Positions 34,760-47,451 of a stretch of DNA of 64,000 bases are shown one piece after another; position 1 is the stretch's first letter; every line of letters begins with the position of its first letter. The notes under the pieces were generated by a model, which was given only the letters and a program-made list of their open reading frames with translations, was not told the DNA's origin and searched no databases. The DNA is from an uncultured Pelagibacteraceae bacterium. Lineage in GTDB: Bacteria > Pseudomonadota > Alphaproteobacteria > Pelagibacterales > Pelagibacteraceae. Where the stretch lies: assembly GCA_902576045.1 (NCBI GenBank), contig CACGTU010000003.1, positions 17,749 through 81,748 of the forward strand, given 5' to 3'. Position numbers and translations under genes: made by a program.

Positions 34760-36562
34760 ATGAACAAAGAAGACAGTTTCAAAGAAAAATTTAAGCAAGC
34801 AATATTATCGACCGTTAAAGTAATCTCTGAGGATAACTTTTCAAATCCTAAAAATAAGAAACAATTAAATGAAGAAAACCTCAAGGTAAATAACATTGAA
34901 AATATCAAAGATAAAAATGAATTTATAAAAATAAGAGCAGAAAATGATTCTGAAGCTTTAAAAAGAAAATTTTCAAATAAATCAATCTTTGAAAAAAATA
35001 TGCCATCTAATCATGGTTGCCAATCGTTATATAAATTGTCTGAAAAAATTAGATATGAAATATTAGGATCGGAAATGTTAATGGGAATTTCAAAGAATTT
35101 CCAAAATAACTATTCAAATAAATTAAGAAAAATTGATCTTACAAAAATTAAAAAAAAAGACGATGTAAATATTTCAGATGCATTTGAAATTTATATGTTA
35201 GAAAAATTTTTAAAAGTACAAATTGAGCCAGAGGCTCAAAAAATTTTAAGTTTTTGGGAGAAAGAGTTGAGGGATACTTTTGATAAACATATTACATACT
35301 TAAATAAAAACTTAGAAAATCAAGAGATCTACAATTCAAAATTTTCAGAAATATTAGAGAATATGGAAATTTTTGATAATGAAGAAAATGATGAAAAAAA
35401 AGAGACTCAAGAAGATAATAACCAAGATAATTCAAGCTCCAATAATCAAGATGATAATGATTCAGATAGTTCAGAAGATAAAAAAGAGGATGAGTCTTTA
35501 AATGAAGGGGTAGATGGTTTAGACGACATAAACGAATTTCGACTTGATGAACAGACAACAAGTGAAGAAAATGAAAACCAACAATCTGAAAGTGTTGTTC
35601 AAAAGAAAAATTTAGGTGTTGGAGATAAAGATTATAAAGTATTTACAACCGAATTTGATGAAGTTGCAAAAGCTGAAAACCTTGAAAGCCCCGAAGAAAT
35701 TTCTAAACTCAGAAAAAATTTGGACCAACAGCTAACAAGTTTCCAAGATATTATAACTAAACTTGCAAATAAGTTACAACGTCAATTATTAGCAAAACAA
35801 AACAGAGCATGGGAATTTGATTTAGAGGAAGGTTTATTAGATAGTTCTAAATTACCTAGAATTATTATTGATCCTTATAATTCCTTATCATTCAAAAAAG
35901 AGAAAGACTTAGATTTTAAAGATACCGTTGTAACATTATTGATTGATAATTCTGGATCAATGAGAGGTAGACCAATTACAATTGCCGCTCTATGTGCTGA
36001 TATTTTATCTAGAACTTTGGAAAGATGCTCAGTGAAAGTTGAAATTCTTGGGTTTACAACAAAAAACTGGAAAGGTGGATTGTCTAGAGAGGAATGGAAT
36101 AAATCTGGTAAAACAAAAAATCCTGGAAGATTAAATGATTTAAGGCACATAATTTATAAATCAGCAGATACACATTGGAGACAGTCAAAGAAAAATTTAG
36201 GACTTATGCTTAAAGAAGGTCTTCTAAAAGAAAACATTGATGGAGAGGCTATTACCTGGGCATTTAATAGACTTAAAAAAAGAAAAGAGGAAAGAAAGAT
36301 TATGATGGTAATTTCTGATGGTGCACCAGTAGACGATTCAACTTTATCAGTAAATTCTGGAGATTTTCTCGAGAAACATTTAAAGAAAATTGTTAAGTTT
36401 ATTGAAAACAAAAGTGATATTGAAATTTTAGCAATCGGTATTGGACACGATGTTTCTAGATATTATCAAAAAGCAATAAAAATAACTGACGTCCAAGAAT
36501 TAGGAGATGTGATGATTGGACAATTAAGTGGATTGTTTGAGAATAAAAAAAAATTACATTAA
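34760..36562 (+). CDS. cobT: CobT-type VWA protein (cobaltochelatase large-subunit family)
   Basis: A 600-residue partner of CobS. An N-terminal helical region is followed by a very acidic, low-complexity stretch (about residues 205–270, rich in Asp, Glu, Asn, Ser) and a C-terminal von Willebrand A domain with an intact MIDAS '[13 protein letters not shown]' and '[11 protein letters not shown]'. '[17 protein letters not shown]' is a CobT-typical block. It begins on the base after the cobS stop. Its end overlaps regB by 4 bases, convergently. Confidence 0.92.
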   Translation: MNKEDSFKEKFKQAILSTVKVISEDNFSNPKNKKQLNEENLKVNNIENIKDKNEFIKIRAENDSEALKRKFSNKSIFEKNMPSNHGCQSLYKLSEKIRYEILGSEMLMGISKNFQNNYSNKLRKIDLTKIKKKDDVNISDAFEIYMLEKFLKVQIEPEAQKILSFWEKELRDTFDKHITYLNKNLENQEIYNSKFSEILENMEIFDNEENDEKKETQEDNNQDNSSSNNQDDNDSDSSEDKKEDESLNEGVDGLDDINEFRLDEQTTSEENENQQSESVVQKKNLGVGDKDYKVFTTEFDEVAKAENLESPEEISKLRKNLDQQLTSFQDIITKLANKLQRQLLAKQNRAWEFDLEEGLLDSSKLPRIIIDPYNSLSFKKEKDLDFKDTVVTLLIDNSGSMRGRPITIAALCADILSRTLERCSVKVEILGFTTKNWKGGLSREEWNKSGKTKNPGRLNDLRHIIYKSADTHWRQSKKNLGLMLKEGLLKENIDGEAITWAFNRLKKRKEERKIMMVISDGAPVDDSTLSVNSGDFLEKHLKKIVKFIENKSDIEILAIGIGHDVSRYYQKAIKITDVQELGDVMIGQLSGLFENKKKLH

Positions 36563-37836
36563 ATATTTGCTAAATTTTTATTCAGCCATTCTATTTTAAT
36601 TTCTGCTCCACCTCTTGTCTCTGAATTTCTAAATATTAGTTTAGCTTCATTTTTCTCAAGTAGAGTTTTGCCTATAAATATCCCTAAACCTAAGCCAGAC
36701 TTACTTTTATCCTTTGATTTTATTGATTTAATATAGGGTTCACCAATTTTACTAAAAACATCTTTTGGGAATCCTGGTCCATCATCTTCGATTGTTATTT
36801 CAGAGACCTCACTATCGCTTTTAATTGCAATATAGATGTTATTTTTCGCGAATTTATTCGCATTACCAATAAAATTTCTTATCCCATACACAATCTCAAT
36901 TGATTTTGTAACATTGAATGAGTTAGCATTTTGTTCGACATCAATATCGAAATTTTTATCGGAAATTTCTTGAAATGATGTAACTATTTCTTTGACGTAG
37001 TCTTGCAAACTCAAGTCTTTATCAATAAACTCATCTTCTACGATTGGATTTAATGTTAATCTTTTTAATATCTCATTACACCTATCTACTTGGCTTACAA
37101 GAAGGTCGATATCCTTTTTTACATCCTTATCATTTTTAAATTGTTCAAATAATTCTTGTGATATTATTTTAATTGTTGAAAGAGGTGTTCCTAATGAGTG
37201 TGCTGCTGCTGCGGCTTGACCTCCTAAAGATATAAGCTCATGTTCTTTAGAAATTTCCTCTTGTATCTTATCTAAAGCTTCTTTTCTAAGATTAGACTCT
37301 TTTCCAAATGATAAAGCAAAGTAATTTAGGAATAATAAAGCTATAATCAATGCTAAAGGAATTGAATAATAAATATAAATGTTTGTTATTGATTGATCTA
37401 GTGGTGCCGGTAAATGCTCATGATAAAAAGTTAGTAAAATTATACATAAAATAGTAAAACCTATAAGTATAATATTTGTTTTAATATCTAAACTGGATGA
37501 GGCAAACACACTTGGTATTAATAAAAATATAGCAAATGGATTTAATATTCCACCTGATAAATATAATAAAGCTGCTAATTGAATAATATCTATTAATAAA
37601 AAATTAAAAGCTGATCTGTTTGATAAGTATGTTTTCTTATAAAAAAAAATTAAAAATAAATTACTTATTGCACCAATCAAAATTATTAGGTTGGCAAAAA
37701 TATAATTGAATTCAAAATCAAATATAAATCTAACACTATTTATAGTTATAAATTGACCAATGATCCCTATCCATCTTAAATTTATATAAGTAGACTTATT
37801 CAATGAGTAAAGTTGTGAAGTTTTTCCAAACTCCAT
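36559..37836 (-). CDS. regB: RegB/PrrB-type redox sensor histidine kinase
   Basis: A 425-residue membrane kinase with about six N-terminal helices. '[14 protein letters not shown]' matches the quinone-sensing GGxxNPF loop of RegB, and the H box '[14 protein letters not shown]' is the RegB form; 'EDDGPGFP' and 'GLGLGIFI' are the ATP site. A cysteine lies in 'DRCNEIL' after the H box. RegB proteins sense quinone redox state and signal to RegA, which is not adjacent here. It follows gyrB by one base. Confidence 0.88.
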   Translation of the reverse strand: MEFGKTSQLYSLNKSTYINLRWIGIIGQFITINSVRFIFDFEFNYIFANLIILIGAISNLFLIFFYKKTYLSNRSAFNFLLIDIIQLAALLYLSGGILNPFAIFLLIPSVFASSSLDIKTNIILIGFTILCIILLTFYHEHLPAPLDQSITNIYIYYSIPLALIIALLFLNYFALSFGKESNLRKEALDKIQEEISKEHELISLGGQAAAAAHSLGTPLSTIKIISQELFEQFKNDKDVKKDIDLLVSQVDRCNEILKRLTLNPIVEDEFIDKDLSLQDYVKEIVTSFQEISDKNFDIDVEQNANSFNVTKSIEIVYGIRNFIGNANKFAKNNIYIAIKSDSEVSEITIEDDGPGFPKDVFSKIGEPYIKSIKSKDKSKSGLGLGIFIGKTLLEKNEAKLIFRNSETRGGAEIKIEWLNKNLANI

Positions 37837-37837
37837 T

Positions 37838-39916
<2,079 letters not shown>

Positions 39917-40061
39917 TTATACCATTTTTGAAATTTTTAATAAAATGCAGAAGGTATTTAATAGTTAAAAACTGTTGATAATCAAAGCTTTTTTAACGTT
40001 TTTTAGTTTTTTTTTCTTGAATTTTAATTTTGGCAAAAAAGATCCGTTTTTTGATACAATT

Positions 40062-40808
40062 TCAACTTCTGACGGATGTATGAACAAAAACCAAATCAGA
40101 ATGAAGCCAATTCACAAAGTGATAGTTATTATTTATCATATATTTGTATATTGCTGAATCTAGCACACTATTAATACTTTGATTAGTAAACTCTAATTTT
40201 GATAGATCATTATCTAAGGACTCAATAATTATCATTTCTGGTGCATACTTTTTCAAATTAATACTTTTTATTACTTCAAGCTCATGTCCCTCTACATCAA
40301 TAAGCAATAAATTGATTTTTTTATCTCTAAACTTAGTTTTTTCTATAATCGAATTTAATGTAAAAGTTTTTATTTTTTTAATTTCATTTGCTAAATCTTT
40401 TCTTCCTTTATCTAGAGAATTAATTGCGGATCTATTGTGAAAAAAATACAATTCCCTTTCCCCTTCTTCCTCAGAAATTGCTGCACAAATATTTTCATCT
40501 CTTCGTCTTATGTGATTAAATAAGTCTATAGTGTGGAAATCTAAATCAATATTTATACCAGACCACCCTTTATCATATAATATTTTTGTGTTGTTTCCTT
40601 TAAAAGGATGAAAGCAGCCAACATCGATATAAACACCCCCCTTTTTTTTAAAAAAATAATCAACAATCAAATCTTGAGCTGCTACTGAATAAGATTTTTT
40701 AAAATGATTTGAGTATTTTATTTTTTGTGAAAGAAAATAAAAAAATTTTAAAATATTAAACCCTTTTCTATAAAGATATTTTTTTTTTAATTTTTCTTCA
40801 ATTTTCAT
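40062..40808 (-). CDS. FkbM-family methyltransferase
   Basis: A SAM-dependent methyltransferase domain of the FkbM type: 'GGVYIDVGCFHPFKGNNTKI' is motif I, and 'INLLLIDVEGHELEVIKSIN' is the hallmark DVEGxE block. Length 248. Family members often methylate sugars or lipids for surface polymers; the substrate is unknown. It sits between tRNA-Ser and gyrB, a cell-envelope gene among core genes, and may be a lineage-specific insertion. Confidence 0.85.
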   Translation of the reverse strand: MKIEEKLKKKYLYRKGFNILKFFYFLSQKIKYSNHFKKSYSVAAQDLIVDYFFKKKGGVYIDVGCFHPFKGNNTKILYDKGWSGINIDLDFHTIDLFNHIRRRDENICAAISEEEGERELYFFHNRSAINSLDKGRKDLANEIKKIKTFTLNSIIEKTKFRDKKINLLLIDVEGHELEVIKSINLKKYAPEMIIIESLDNDLSKLEFTNQSINSVLDSAIYKYMINNNYHFVNWLHSDLVFVHTSVRS

Positions 40809-40860
40809 TAATTTTTATTATCTTTTTATACGAGTGTTCATATTATTCATCAATTATTTG

Positions 40861-40950
40861 TGGCGGAGAGAATGGGATTCGAACCCATGAAAGGGTTTCC
40901 CCTTTACACGCTTTCCAAGCGTGCGCCTTCAACCACTCGGCCACCTCTCC
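40861..40950 (-). tRNA. tRNA-Ser (GGA)
   Basis: A class II tRNA on the minus strand with long variable arm (AAAGGGGAAACCCTTT region), acceptor GGAGAGG/TCTCTCC-type pairing, anticodon stem CACGC/GCGTG with loop TTGGAAA (anticodon GGA), T loop TTCGAAT, discriminator G and encoded CCA. It lies 6 bases after the lepA stop. Confidence 0.96.
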
Positions 40951-40956
40951 AAAAAA

Positions 40957-42769
40957 TCAACTTTCTTTTGAAATTTTTAATACACCTATAAATGCCTCTT
41001 GTGGTATTTCAACTTTTCCAAATTGTTTAGCTCTTGCTTTACCTTTTTTTTGTTTTTCAAGAAGTTTTCTTTTTCTATCTAGTGCTCCTCCACCATGTAT
41101 CTTTGTTAATACATCTTTTTTAAAGCCTTTTATGGTTTCTCTTGCAATAATTTTACCTCCAATAGCAGCCTGTATAGGTATCATAAAATTATGTCTTGGA
41201 ATTAAATCTTTCAATTTTTCGCAAACTTCTCTTCCAGTTGATTGCGCAAAGTCTGTATGTATCATCATTGCAAGCGCATCTACTGGTTCTGAATTTACTA
41301 AAATACTCATTTTTACTAAATCACCTTCTCTGTGTCCTATTATTTCATAGTCAAAACTTGCGTATCCGCTTGTCATTGATTTCAATCTATCATTAAAATC
41401 AAAAACAACTTCATTTAATGGTAGTTCGTAGTTGACAACTGCTCTATTTCCTGAGTAGCTTAAATTTGTTTGTATCCCTCTTTTGTCTTGGCATATTTTT
41501 ATAATTGAACCAAGATATTGATCAGGTGTGATAATAGTTGCTTTTATCCATGGCTCCTCAATAAAATTGATTAATGTAGGATCTGGCAAACTTGATGGAT
41601 TCTGTAAATCATTTACATCGCCATTGTTCATGTGAATTTTATAAACAACACCAGGAGTTGTTGTAAGAAGATTTATATCAAATTCTCTTTCTAATCTTTC
41701 AGTAACTATTTCTAAATGAAGGAGACCTAGAAACCCACACCTAAAACCTAATCCTAAAGCAGAAGAAGACTCTGGCTCATAGGAAAAACTAGCATCATTT
41801 AATTGTAACTTAGCTAAACCGTCTTTTAATTTTTGATATTCTGAACTATCTACTGGAAACAAACCACAAAATACAACGGGTTTACTTGGTTTAAAACCAG
41901 GCAAAGCCCCTTTAAGTGGGTAATTTGCATCACATATAGTGTCACCAACTTTTGTATCAGATAAAACTTTTATGCCAGTTGTTATAAAACCAATTTCACC
42001 TGCGTTTAACTCATTTATGTCTTTAGGTTTGGGTGTGAAAACACCAACTTTTTCCACAAAATAATCCTGGTTTGTAGACATCATTTTAATTTTCATATTT
42101 TTTGATATTTTTCCGTCTATAACTCTAACCAAAATCACCACTCCAAGGTAAGTGTCATACCAACTGTCAACTAAAAGACATTTTAATTTATTATTTGCTT
42201 CTCCTTTTGGACCAGGAAGTACATGAATTATTTGCTCTAATATATCTTCTATACCTTCTCCTGTTTTTTCCTGAGCAGGGAACTGCTCCAGTGGTATCAA
42301 TCCCTATAACATCTTCAATTTGTTTATTTGTTCTTTCAATATCAGATGCTGGTAAATCAATTTTGTTTAAGACAGGTATTATTTCATGATTTATATCAAG
42401 TGCTTGATAAACATTTGCAAGTGTTTGTGCCTCAACACCTTGAGTACTATCAACAATTAAAATTGAGCCTTCACATGCATATAATGACCTACTAACTTCA
42501 TAACTAAAATCAACATGTCCTGGTGTGTCAATTATATTTAAAACATAATTTTTTCCATCTTTAGCTTTATAGTTTAATTTTACTGTTTGTGCTTTAATTG
42601 TAATTCCTCTTTCCCTCTCAATATCCATAGAATCTAAAACTTGTGCCTTCATTTCTCTATCCGTAAGCCCGCCACATTTGTGAATTATTCTGTCAGCTAT
42701 AGTTGATTTACCGTGATCTATATGCGCAATAATAGCAAAATTTCTTATATTATTAATTGTAGTTGTCAT
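40957..42769 (-). CDS. lepA: Elongation factor 4 (LepA), frameshifted at an A6 run
   Basis: LepA is a ribosome-bound GTPase that promotes back-translocation or biogenesis. The N-terminal piece (from ATG 42769) has '[14 protein letters not shown]', '[13 protein letters not shown]' and 'VLNKIDLPA' but goes out of frame after 'GAVPCSGK'. The second piece resumes at '[20 protein letters not shown]' and carries the rest to the C-terminal domain. Dropping one base from T6 at 42264–42269 joins them into about 603 residues, the normal length. Nothing else is missing, so this is one gene. Confidence 0.92.
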
Positions 42770-42771
42770 TT

Positions 42772-45179
42772 TTAGGATCTTATTTTAGCGCCAGACTTAC
42801 TCTCGACTGTAGAAATAATTAAATTATTAATTTTTTCTAGATCTTTTTCGTTTAAAGTTTTTTCAGATGATTGTACTGTAACATTAAGTGCGATTGATTT
42901 TTTATCTTTTGGAATATTTTCCCCTTCATAAACATCAAAAACCTTAACATTTTTAATTAAATCTTTGTCTATAGATACAATTATATCTATCAAATCTTGT
43001 GCTTTAATTTTTTTATCAATTACAAATGCAAAATCTCTCTCAGATTTTTGATAATCAGAATACTCAAATTGAGACTTTTGATCTTTAAGTTTTTTCTTTG
43101 TTTCTTTAAAATAATCTAAATATATTTCAAATCCTATTAAAGCATCAGTTTTAATATCTAATTTTTTTACAATATTTGGATGAATTTCACCAAAAAATGC
43201 AATTGGCTTATCTTCTTCAGTGCTTAAAAAAACTGATCCTGATTTGCCTGGATGATAATAAGATGGGGCTTGATCTTTTATTATTAGTTTATTTTTACTA
43301 AATCCTGCCTCTACTATAGTTTTAATAGTATCTCTCTTTGCATCAAATACATCAACATTTCTCTCTGTTTCTTGCCAATTTAATCTAAAATATTTTCCAG
43401 CTTGCAAAGCACCTATTACTGTTAGTTGCTCACCTGGCCTAGTACCCAAAAAAACTGGCCCTATCTCAAAAAAAGATAAATCTTTAAATCCTCTGTCTAT
43501 ATTTTTTTTTAAATAAAAAATTAAATTTGGAAATATTGAATTTCTTAAAACATTTAAATCTGAACTAATTGGGTTAACAATTTTTATTTCATTATATTTT
43601 TCTCTAAATAAATTATTTATTTTAGAGTCTGTAAATGACCAAGTAACTGTCTCGTAAAAACCTTTAGACGCCACTGAACGTTGTAAGAAATGGAATAATT
43701 TTTGCTGCCTATTTAAAGTTGGTTTAAGTCTAGATTTTTCTGGTGTTAGTGTTTGAATATGTTCATAACCTTTAATTCGAACAATTTCTTCAACAATGTC
43801 AATTGGTTGCGTGATATCTGGTCTCCATGAGGGAATTTCTAAATCTAAACTTTCTTTATTCTCGTTGATTTTAAAACCAAGATTGGAAATTATTTTAATT
43901 ATTTCTTTTTTTTTCAATTTTAAATCCTGTTATTTTTTCAAATAAAGAAATTCCAAATTTTACTTTATTTGTTTTTTCTTCTTCCAATCTTTGTATATCA
44001 AATTTACTTACTTCGCCCCCACACACTTCTTTAATTAGATCCGCTGCTTTGATTAGTCCAGCTTCAATTGATTTTGGATCAATTCCTCTTTCAAATCTAA
44101 ATTTTGCGTCTGTATCTACATTTAGTAATTTTGAAGTTTTTCTAATTGATCTTGGTAAAAAATACGCTGACTCTAATAATATATTTTTTGTCTTTAGTTC
44201 AGTTCCTGACCGTGTTCCACCTATGATTCCACCTAGTCCTAACACTCCTGATTGGTCAGAAATTACACACATATCATCATCTAAGGAATATTTTTTATTG
44301 TCTAGTGCTTCAAAAGTTTCACCTTTTTTTTGAATTTCTTACTATAATTTCTTTACTTACTTTATCAGCATCATATGCGTGAAGTGGCCTATTTAAATCA
44401 ATCATCACATAGTTTGTTATATCTACAATTGCAGATATTGGTTTTTGCCCTAACGAAATAATTTTATCTTTTAACCACTGAGGACTTTCTTTATTTGAAA
44501 CCCCCTTTATTAAACAGCTACCAAAAATTGTGCAGCCTTGTTTTTTTTCTTTTTTAATAGTTACTTTTAAGTCCTGATCAAAATTTTGATTTAATTTACT
44601 ATTTTTTATTTTTTTTAAAGAACCAACTCCAGCTGCAGCAAGATCTCTTGCAATACCTCTTACACCAAGACAATCTGGTCGATTTGGTGTTATAGATAAA
44701 TCTACAACTTTAGGAGTTTTGGTATCAAAATATTTTTTCCCAATTTTTTCCTTATACTTTTCTGATAACTCTGTAATTCCCTCGCTTTCATCTGATAATT
44801 TAAGCTCAGCTTCAGAACACAACATTCCATAGGAAGTAACACCTCTTATTTTACTGATTGATAGTTTCATTTGATTTTTTGGTATTATTGCACCTGGTCC
44901 TGCATATACTGTGAATAAACCTTTTTTTGCATTGGGAGCTCCGCACACAACTTTAACAGTTTCACTTTTACCAATGTCAACTTCACAAACTCTTAATCTA
45001 TCTGCATTAGGATGTTGTTGCGCATTTATTATTTTTGCAACAATAAAATCATCTAACTCGGAAGGTGCATTTTCAAAACTCTCAACCTCGAGACCAACGT
45101 TCGTTAAATTATTAATTATCTCTTTATCATTAAGATCTGTATCTAAATGTTGTTTAAGCCAATCGATTGTAAATTTCAT
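42772..45179 (-). CDS. pheT: Phenylalanyl-tRNA synthetase beta subunit, two frameshifts
   Basis: The beta chain of PheRS, normally near 800 residues and essential. It appears in three pieces. Piece 1 (44319–45179) has the tRNA-binding domain and B3/B4 start; piece 2 joins it when one base is removed from T8 at 44324–44331, giving '[17 protein letters not shown]'; piece 3 joins when one base is removed from T9 at 43906–43914, giving '[16 protein letters not shown]'. The repaired protein is 801 residues, with 'VVCGAPNAK', 'GLGGIIGG' and the C-terminal ferredoxin-like anticodon domain. The start overlaps pheS by 4 bases. Confidence 0.93.
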
Positions 45180-46243
45180 CTACTCAATCCTCTGTAGCTT
45201 GATGGTACATCTAAAGGATCGAACCCAAAATGGCTTAGCCATCTATAATCTGTTTCAAAAAAAGCTCTTAAATCATTAATTCCATATTTTAGCATAGCTA
45301 ATCTATCTATTCCAATTCCAAAGGCGTAACCCTGAAATTTCGATGGATCAACATTTACATTTTTTAGGACGTTTGGATGAACCATTCCACATCCTAAAAT
45401 TTCTAACCATTTGTCTCCTTCACCTATGATTATTTTGCCATCTTTAATTTCATAACCTATATCAACCTCAGCTGATGGCTCTGTAAATGGAAAATGACTT
45501 GGTCTAAATCTCATCTTCAATTTATCCACTTCAAAAAACTCTTTAATAAAATAATTTAGACAACCTTTAAGATGTCCCATATTTATATCTTTATCTATAT
45601 GTAGTCCTTCAACTTGATGAAACATAGGTGCATGTGTTTGGTCACTGTCAGATCTGTAAGTTCTTCCAGGTGCAATTATTTTGAATGGAGGTTTGCCTTT
45701 TAACATAGTCCGAACTTGTACAGGAGAGGTATGTGTCCGTAGTAACAATTCTTTTTTTTCATCTAAGTAAAATGTATCATGCATATCTCTTGCTGGATGA
45801 TTGTCAGGCGTATTAAGCGCTGTAAAATTATTATATTCATTTTCTACGTCTGGACCCTCTTCAACGCTAAAACCTATTTCAGAAAAAATAGATGAAATTT
45901 CATCTATTACTTGTGAAACTGGATGAATCTTTCCTTGTTTAAAATCTCTTTCAGGTAAAGTGACATCTACTTTTTCATTTTCTAACTTTAGGTTTATCTC
46001 TTTTGTTTCGATTTCCTCAATTTTGCTTGTAATTTTATTTTGTAGCTCTTCTTTTATAAAATTTAAGTCCGATGCAAATTTTTTTCGCTCTTCTTGAGAG
46101 ACTGATCCTAAATTTTTGAACTCGTTAGAGACTATTCCATTTTTACCAAATAATTCAGTTTTAATTTGATTTATAGATTCTATATTTTGGTCTTTATCGA
46201 GTTTATTAAGATATTCGTCTTTTATTTTTTTAATATCAGACAT
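45176..46243 (-). CDS. pheS: Phenylalanyl-tRNA synthetase alpha subunit
   Basis: The catalytic class II subunit. Motif 2 is in '[20 protein letters not shown]', with '[20 protein letters not shown]' before it and motif 3 in '[18 protein letters not shown]'. An N-terminal coiled coil binds tRNA. Length 355 is normal and intact, unlike the neighbouring pheT. It overlaps pheT (ATGA) and follows rplT by 43 bases. Confidence 0.97.
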   Translation of the reverse strand: MSDIKKIKDEYLNKLDKDQNIESINQIKTELFGKNGIVSNEFKNLGSVSQEERKKFASDLNFIKEELQNKITSKIEEIETKEINLKLENEKVDVTLPERDFKQGKIHPVSQVIDEISSIFSEIGFSVEEGPDVENEYNNFTALNTPDNHPARDMHDTFYLDEKKELLLRTHTSPVQVRTMLKGKPPFKIIAPGRTYRSDSDQTHAPMFHQVEGLHIDKDINMGHLKGCLNYFIKEFFEVDKLKMRFRPSHFPFTEPSAEVDIGYEIKDGKIIIGEGDKWLEILGCGMVHPNVLKNVNVDPSKFQGYAFGIGIDRLAMLKYGINDLRAFFETDYRWLSHFGFDPLDVPSSYRGLSR

Positions 46244-46286
46244 TTTAGTAGATTATTTGTTAACTTAAGAAAAACAATAGCGAAGA

Positions 46287-46643
46287 TTAATTTAGAGCTG
46301 CTTGTGCTTTTTTTACAATCGTTTTAAATGCTTGCGGATTATCGTATGCGATTTCTGCTAGAATTTTTCTATCTAATTTAATTCCTGATTTACTTAGACC
46401 ATTTATAAACTTAGAGTAAGTTAAACCCTCTTCTCTTACTCCTGCATTAATTCTTTGAATCCATAAAGATTTAAAATCTCTTTTTTTATTTCTTCTATCT
46501 CTATATGCATATTGCATAGCCTTTTCCATTGCTTGTCTTGCAACTCTTATTGTATTCTTTCTTCTTCCCCATTGGCCTTTTACAGCTTTAAGAACTTTTT
46601 TGTGTTTTGCTCTGCTGGTTACGCCTCTTTTAACTCTAGCCAT
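46287..46643 (-). CDS. rplT: 50S ribosomal protein L20
   Basis: A 118-residue rRNA-binding protein. The sequence is standard ('[19 protein letters not shown]', '[19 protein letters not shown]', '[16 protein letters not shown]'). In other bacteria L20 represses infC-rpmI-rplT translation; the same gene order is seen here. It starts one base after the rpmI stop. Confidence 0.98.
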   Translation of the reverse strand: MARVKRGVTSRAKHKKVLKAVKGQWGRRKNTIRVARQAMEKAMQYAYRDRRNKKRDFKSLWIQRINAGVREEGLTYSKFINGLSKSGIKLDRKILAEIAYDNPQAFKTIVKKAQAALN

Positions 46644-46644
46644 T

Positions 46645-46851
46645 TTATCCTCTTAAACTATAGGGCATATAAGATTTCACAATTTTTCCATCTTGTTTTG
46701 CCATCACAGTTGTGCCCCTTTGTTTTCTTATTTGGGAATTAGTTCTTTTTATCATTCCATGCCTTTTACCAGCCTGTGCAGTAATCACTTTTCCTTTAGC
46801 TGAAATTTTAAATCTTTTTTTTGCTGAGCTTTTTGTTTTCAATTTAGGCAT
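46645..46851 (-). CDS. rpmI: 50S ribosomal protein L35
   Basis: A 68-residue ribosomal protein. The start is set at 46851 ([14 protein letters not shown]), the conserved N-terminus; the track ORF adds seven residues upstream. '[19 protein letters not shown]' is family-typical. It lies between infC and rplT. Confidence 0.97.
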   Translation of the reverse strand: MPKLKTKSSAKKRFKISAKGKVITAQAGKRHGMIKRTNSQIRKQRGTTVMAKQDGKIVKSYMPYSLRG

Positions 46852-46905
46852 AATTTTTGGAGCCTTATACAAATATTAATATTAATTTACAACTAGAAAT
46901 ATTAC

Positions 46906-47451
46906 TTATAATGGCTGAATAACCATTATCATTTGTTTGCCATCAAATTTAGGCTGTAATTCTACACGACCAATATCTTGCATATCTTGCTTGATTTTAT
47001 CCATTAACTCATTTCCTAAACTGGAGTGTTGCAGTTCTCTTCCTTTAAAACGTATTGTAAATTTTACTTTATCCCCTTTTGCTAAAAATTTTTGAGCGTT
47101 CTTTATTTTAAAAGTATAGTCATGTACCTCTGTCACAGGTCTTAATTTTATTTCCTTTAACTCAATTTTTTTTTGTTTCTTTTTTGCTTTGTTGGCTTTT
47201 TTCTGGGCATCATATTTATATTTACCCATATCCATTATTTTACACACAGGAGGTTTAGCGTTTGGCGCAATTTCAATCAAGTCAAGTCCTTCATCCCTAG
47301 CACGATTAATTGCGTCATTTAAATTTAAAATACCAAGATTTTCACCATCACTTGCAATTACCTGAACCTCATGTGAAGTAATCCTGTTGTTTGATCTTGG
47401 TCCTTTTGGTTTTGTTCTTTTCTGAAAATAATTTTGTTTGAAGTCTGGCAC
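46906..47451 (-). CDS. infC: Translation initiation factor IF-3
   Basis: IF-3 ensures start-codon fidelity and keeps subunits apart. 'RITSHEVQVIASDGENLGIL' opens the N domain and 'KEIKLRPVTEVHDYTFKIKN' begins the C domain; 'FRGRELQH'-like 'FKGRELQHSSLG' is present. Length 181. The start is a GTG immediately after, and in frame with, the thrS stop codon, so there is no room for its own ribosome binding site except inside thrS. Rare infC starts are a known regulatory feature elsewhere. Confidence 0.95.
   Translation of the reverse strand: MPDFKQNYFQKRTKPKGPRSNNRITSHEVQVIASDGENLGILNLNDAINRARDEGLDLIEIAPNAKPPVCKIMDMGKYKYDAQKKANKAKKKQKKIELKEIKLRPVTEVHDYTFKIKNAQKFLAKGDKVKFTIRFKGRELQHSSLGNELMDKIKQDMQDIGRVELQPKFDGKQMIMVIQPL

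Noticed and set aside
35292-35561. Minus-strand 89-residue ORF inside cobT
   Set aside because: It mirrors the low-complexity acidic region of cobT; its Leu/His-rich sequence is a shadow.
33785-36562. Evidence for cobalamin synthesis
   Set aside because: CobS and CobT alone do not make the pathway; no corrin ring gene or cobN is in the window.
42191-42769. A separate short GTPase gene before lepA
   Set aside because: It is the G domain of LepA; the second ORF continues it exactly after a one-base shift.
46852-46872. Seven-residue extension of L35
   Set aside because: L35 begins with MPKLKTKS; the upstream codons are not family sequence.
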